Below the pieces are notes generated by a model. The model searched no databases. It worked only from the letters and a program-made list of their open reading frames with translations, and was not told the origin of the DNA. Of a stretch of 48,806 nucleotides of DNA, positions 46,179 through 48,806 are shown in pieces. The stretch comes from Bacillota bacterium (GTDB lineage Bacteria > Bacillota > UBA4882 > UBA10575). Where the stretch lies: the NCBI GenBank assembly GCA_012838955.1, contig DUOH01000004.1, forward strand, positions 1 through 48,806, read 5' to 3'. Positions within the stretch are counted from its first letter, which is position 1, and every line of letters starts with the position of its first letter. A program made the translations under genes and the position numbers.

Positions 46179-47246
46179 TTACTTGATCAAGTCGCCTTGT
46201 ACATCAGCCACCGTAATCTCCCCGGATTTCATTTTTTCGTATACCTCAGCCACTTGTTCTTCCACTTCGTCACTGAGGTTCGGGTTTTCCGCCGGAATAC
46301 CAATCCCGTCATTTTTCGCGTCAAAAGTCAAAATTTGCCCTCCCGGGAATTCCCCGTCCTTCTCCGCTTTAATCACATCAAAGGTAGCCGTAGATATTTG
46401 CTTCATTGCGGAGGTGAGAATGACCGATTTTTCGCCTTCATATATCCCTTCCGCATACTGATCCACATCCACTCCAACAACCCAGACTTCCTCTCCTGCT
46501 TTCACCCGGGATTTGGCCTCATTAATCACACCGACGCCGACACCGCCCGCTGCCGCGAAGATGGCTTTCACCCCTCTGTCGTACATCTGAGCGGCCAGTT
46601 GTTGCCCGGCGGCTACATTATCAAAAGTTCCCTGGTAGATAACGTTTTCCGGTTTGATCGACATCTTGGTGCCCAGATTGGCATTGGCATAGGCTACGCC
46701 TTGTTGGAAGCCCCAGTTAAACTTCTGTACCGCCGGGATCTCCATTCCCCCGATGAATCCGAGCTCCCCCTCTTTAAGCTGTAAGGCGGTAGCTACTCCC
46801 GCCACAAAACCTGATTCGTGTTCAGCAAAGAAGATGGAGACGGTATTCTCCTTCACCACCGGTACAAAGTCTCCAGCATGGGGATTGCCGTCTATAATCA
46901 CGAATTTAGCGTCTTTATATCTGTCTTGGGCATGGAAGATCGCTGTTTCAAATTTAAACCCAGGGCAGACAATGAATTTGAACCCGGCGTCGTAAAGGTT
47001 GCCGATTTCTTTCATGTAATCCGCTTCAGTGGTGCCAGCCGGCTTTAGGTATTTGGTTTCTAATTTGAATTCTTCTCCGGCCCGGACAACACCTTCCCAT
47101 GTCCCTTGGTTAAAGGATTTGTCATCGATTGTTCCGGCATCGGTTACCATACCGAGCTTCAAGCCTTCGGATTTCTTACCACACCCGGCTACGACTAGGA
47201 TGACTACTAACAGAACGACTAACATTGCCAAACCTTTTTTCCACAT
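46179..47246 (-). CDS. BMP-family substrate-binding lipoprotein
   Basis: The 355-residue lipoprotein has a signal peptide ending in the lipobox VVAGC (Cys22) and a BMP/PnrA-like periplasmic-binding fold: GMVTDAGTIDDKSFNQ, GNLYDAGFKFIVCPGFKF, FFAEHESGFVAGVATAL and FAAAGGVGVGVI. It captures a ligand, in this family mostly purine nucleosides, outside the cell for the downstream importer. It is the first gene of the operon and has a good GGAGG site. The promoter is at 47346-47374. Confidence 0.93.
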   Translation of the reverse strand: MWKKGLAMLVVLLVVILVVAGCGKKSEGLKLGMVTDAGTIDDKSFNQGTWEGVVRAGEEFKLETKYLKPAGTTEADYMKEIGNLYDAGFKFIVCPGFKFETAIFHAQDRYKDAKFVIIDGNPHAGDFVPVVKENTVSIFFAEHESGFVAGVATALQLKEGELGFIGGMEIPAVQKFNWGFQQGVAYANANLGTKMSIKPENVIYQGTFDNVAAGQQLAAQMYDRGVKAIFAAAGGVGVGVINEAKSRVKAGEEVWVVGVDVDQYAEGIYEGEKSVILTSAMKQISTATFDVIKAEKDGEFPGGQILTFDAKNDGIGIPAENPNLSDEVEEQVAEVYEKMKSGEITVADVQGDLIK

Positions 47247-47345
47247 TTCTAGCGGCCTCCTTTGTTTTCTTCCAAATTACATCATTATACATCTCATCCG
47301 GAATGTTCATGGTCAGGATGTAACTGGAATATGGATTCTACTACT

Positions 47346-47374
47346 ATTCTAGACAATCCGACAAATAGTTTCAA
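47346..47374 (-). promoter_or_regulatory. Sigma-A promoter of the BMP operon
   Basis: TTGAAA (47369-47374) and TAGAAT (47346-47351) on the minus strand are separated by 17 bp. The ~93-nt leader holds CATCC/GGATG and TTACATC/GATGTAA complementary pairs that exclude one another, but no known purine-riboswitch core. Confidence 0.72.
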
Positions 47375-47483
47375 GGTGTAATATTGCGTAAATTGCCATC
47401 TTTTTCGCATTCGCCCATTCCGACGGGGTAAAAAGTTATCCGTCTTATTGATACTGGCAGACAATTTGCGGGCCGTGGAACTA

Positions 47484-47625
47484 AAGTTGCTGCTGTTGTT
47501 GCTGTTGTCGCTCGTCCTCGTTGCTTCATCGTCGCCGTTGCTGTTGTCCTGTTGCTGCTGTGCAGCAGCAGCGGCAACAGACGACGATGACAGAACGACA
47601 ACAACGTCAAAGGCAGCAGTGAACA
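47484..47625. repeat. GTT/GCT-triplet-rich imperfect palindrome
   Basis: Left of centre the plus strand is built of GTTG, GCTG and GTCG units; right of centre the complementary CAAC, CAGC and CGAC units appear. The inner arms GTTGCTGCTG and CAGCAGC..GGCAAC flank a centre at ~47561, and the outer arms pair GTTGTCG with CGACAAC. Every frame gives runs of one residue (poly-Leu, Cys, Ala, Asp, Thr). It is upstream of the BMP promoter and downstream of the hemolysin-III-like gene. I see no gene in 47375-47755. Confidence 0.78.
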
Positions 47626-47755
47626 GTGACAGAGGCTGAAGTAAGCAGAAGTAAAATTATTCGACAGAATCTTTCTTTATACTTATTTTTCTTTGAAATC
47701 ATGAGAACTCCTTCCTTGTGTAAGACTTTCTTTGCAGAAAAGCGCAGACCACCAA

Positions 47756-47785
47756 AGAAAAAACGCCCCAAAGTCGCCGGGCGTT
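47756..47785 (-). terminator. Intrinsic terminator of the hemolysin-III-like gene
   Basis: AACGCCC and GGGCGTT form a 7-bp stem followed by six U on the minus strand, ~100 nt after the stop at 47887. Confidence 0.78.
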
Positions 47786-47886
47786 CAGAACTTACCCCTT
47801 CTCTTACTGGCTGTCTCCCTTTTCTTGGCTTTCGGATTTACAATCACAAAAAATCCAAATCCTCTGCGAGCCTTTGTAAACCGGGA

Positions 47887-48528
47887 CTAGGAAGGCAGGA
47901 GGAACAAAACGGTAAAAAAATGACAGACACTGCCGGCCAAGACAAAAAGGTGCCAGATGGCGTGGGTATACTTAATCTTCTTCCAAGAATAAAAAATTGT
48001 GCCGACCGTATAGAGCAAGCCGCCGGTCACCAAAAAGACCGTGCTAGTCCGGTTCAACGCGGCCAATAAGGGTTTGAGCGCCACCACCACTAGCCAACCC
48101 ATGACCAGGTATAAGATGGTCGAGAGGATACTGAATTTATTAATCCAAAATACTTTGGAGATAATCCCGAGGATGGCTATTCCCCAGACCATACCGAAGA
48201 TGGTCCAACCCAATCCACCCCGTAGCTTAATCAAGGTAATCGGGGTATAGGTACCGGCGATCAATAGAAAAATCGAGGAGTGGTCAAAGATCCGAAATAC
48301 CCTCTTCGCCTTTCCTTCGGGAAGACTATGATACAATGTAGATGACAGGTAAAGAAGGACCAAGGTTGCACCGAAAATGGCAAAGCCCACCACATGCCAG
48401 ACGTTACCGTACTTATTGGCGAACACTACCAGTACAGTCAGGGCTGCCACAGCCAGTCCGAATCCTACTCCGTGTAAAACTGCGTTAGTAATCTCTTCAC
48501 CCAGAGTTTGCCGTCGTTTATTCTTCAT
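47887..48528 (-). CDS. Hemolysin III / PAQR-like membrane protein (TrhA type)
   Basis: The 213-residue protein has seven membrane helices. Conserved residues of the family are present: the Ser/His of SSTLYHS, IFDHSSIFLLIAGTYTP with its Asp/His, and HAIWHLFVLAGSVCHF near the C-terminus. These form a zinc site in relatives. Some bacterial members affect membrane fluidity; toxin activity is not implied. It starts ATGAAAAATAAACGA with AGGAGA upstream. The 278 nt beyond it to the window edge hold no feature I can support. Confidence 0.88.
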   Translation of the reverse strand: MKNKRRQTLGEEITNAVLHGVGFGLAVAALTVLVVFANKYGNVWHVVGFAIFGATLVLLYLSSTLYHSLPEGKAKRVFRIFDHSSIFLLIAGTYTPITLIKLRGGLGWTIFGMVWGIAILGIISKVFWINKFSILSTILYLVMGWLVVVALKPLLAALNRTSTVFLVTGGLLYTVGTIFYSWKKIKYTHAIWHLFVLAGSVCHFFTVLFLLPS

Positions 48529-48806
48529 TAAAAATCTCCTGTTCTCTTAGAATTCAAAGCAGTCATCTCCGACCTGCTTTTGTGGTCTGTCTCCTGTCTT
48601 CTTTGACGACAAACAAGGAAAAAAGTTACTCATAGAAAAAACCCGAAAGCGCGGCAATCCATCATAAATCTTCAGCCGACAAATGGAGGAGACCGAAGAA
48701 CGTCTTCAGCTTAACATCCCTCGAAGAAAAAAGACAGGATGCCTAAACATTAGCTACTCAAGTTTTTCCAGATGGGCTGTTTAGTTCACTTCTACAGTAC
48801 TAAAAC

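Noticed and set aside
47448-47639. 63-codon plus-strand frame with poly-Leu, Cys, Ala, Asp and Thr runs
   Set aside because: The runs result from the triplet-rich palindrome; there is no ribosome-binding site and similar runs appear in the other frames.

Overview
The window looks like chromosome from an anaerobic, clostridia-grade member of the Bacillota. The reasons are strong GGAGG ribosome-binding sites, sigma-A promoters with 17-bp spacers, a T-box leader on cysE-cysS, a V-type ATP synthase operon, a membrane pyrophosphatase, rubrerythrin with a rubredoxin-like partner, and an ISLre2-type insertion-sequence remnant. The exact lineage cannot be fixed from sequence alone. Almost every gene lies on the minus strand; the exceptions are a CPBP protease, lysC and hslO.

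From the left edge, read in the minus direction: the 5' part of a V-ATPase operon (G/H, I, K, E, C; the rest is outside the window); a two-gene operon of an opine-dehydrogenase-family protein and a B12-domain/mutase-like protein behind a leader with an intrinsic terminator; then a long run sua5 - DUF3108 / ywlE - rpiB - upp - wecA - atpZ - hppA. That run has the gene order that in many clostridia leads into the F-type ATP synthase operon, but here a membrane pyrophosphatase follows atpZ, and a V-ATPase whose K subunit keeps the Na+-ligand residues lies 3 kb further on.

The middle carries a CPBP protease, T-box-controlled cysE-cysS, a DUF6062 protein with two Cys/His modules, a chemoreceptor, a galactose (Leloir) operon headed by a DeoR-type regulator and including an unlisted 53-residue ORF, and a rubredoxin-like/rubrerythrin/MarR oxidative-stress cluster with a clear self-overlapping operator. 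Next come lysC, a PsiE-like membrane protein, hslO, an MscS channel and a subgroup-1c aspartate aminotransferase.

The stretch 33.9-38.7 kb is the least ordinary part. It holds a GC-rich, hairpin-rich intergenic block that may be a structured RNA, a PHP-domain protein, and a tandem duplication of a two-domain lipoprotein gene. Both lipoprotein copies are damaged, each in a different way; a deleted ISLre2-like element lies between them, and a ~300-bp repeat with a strong terminator follows each copy.

The right end has glnS (a minority trait in Bacillota), an M48 protease, an orphan MNIO/DUF692-like enzyme directly behind a complete BMP-type nucleoside ABC transporter operon (lipoprotein, ATPase, two permeases), a striking triplet-rich palindromic segment, and a hemolysin III/PAQR-like membrane protein.
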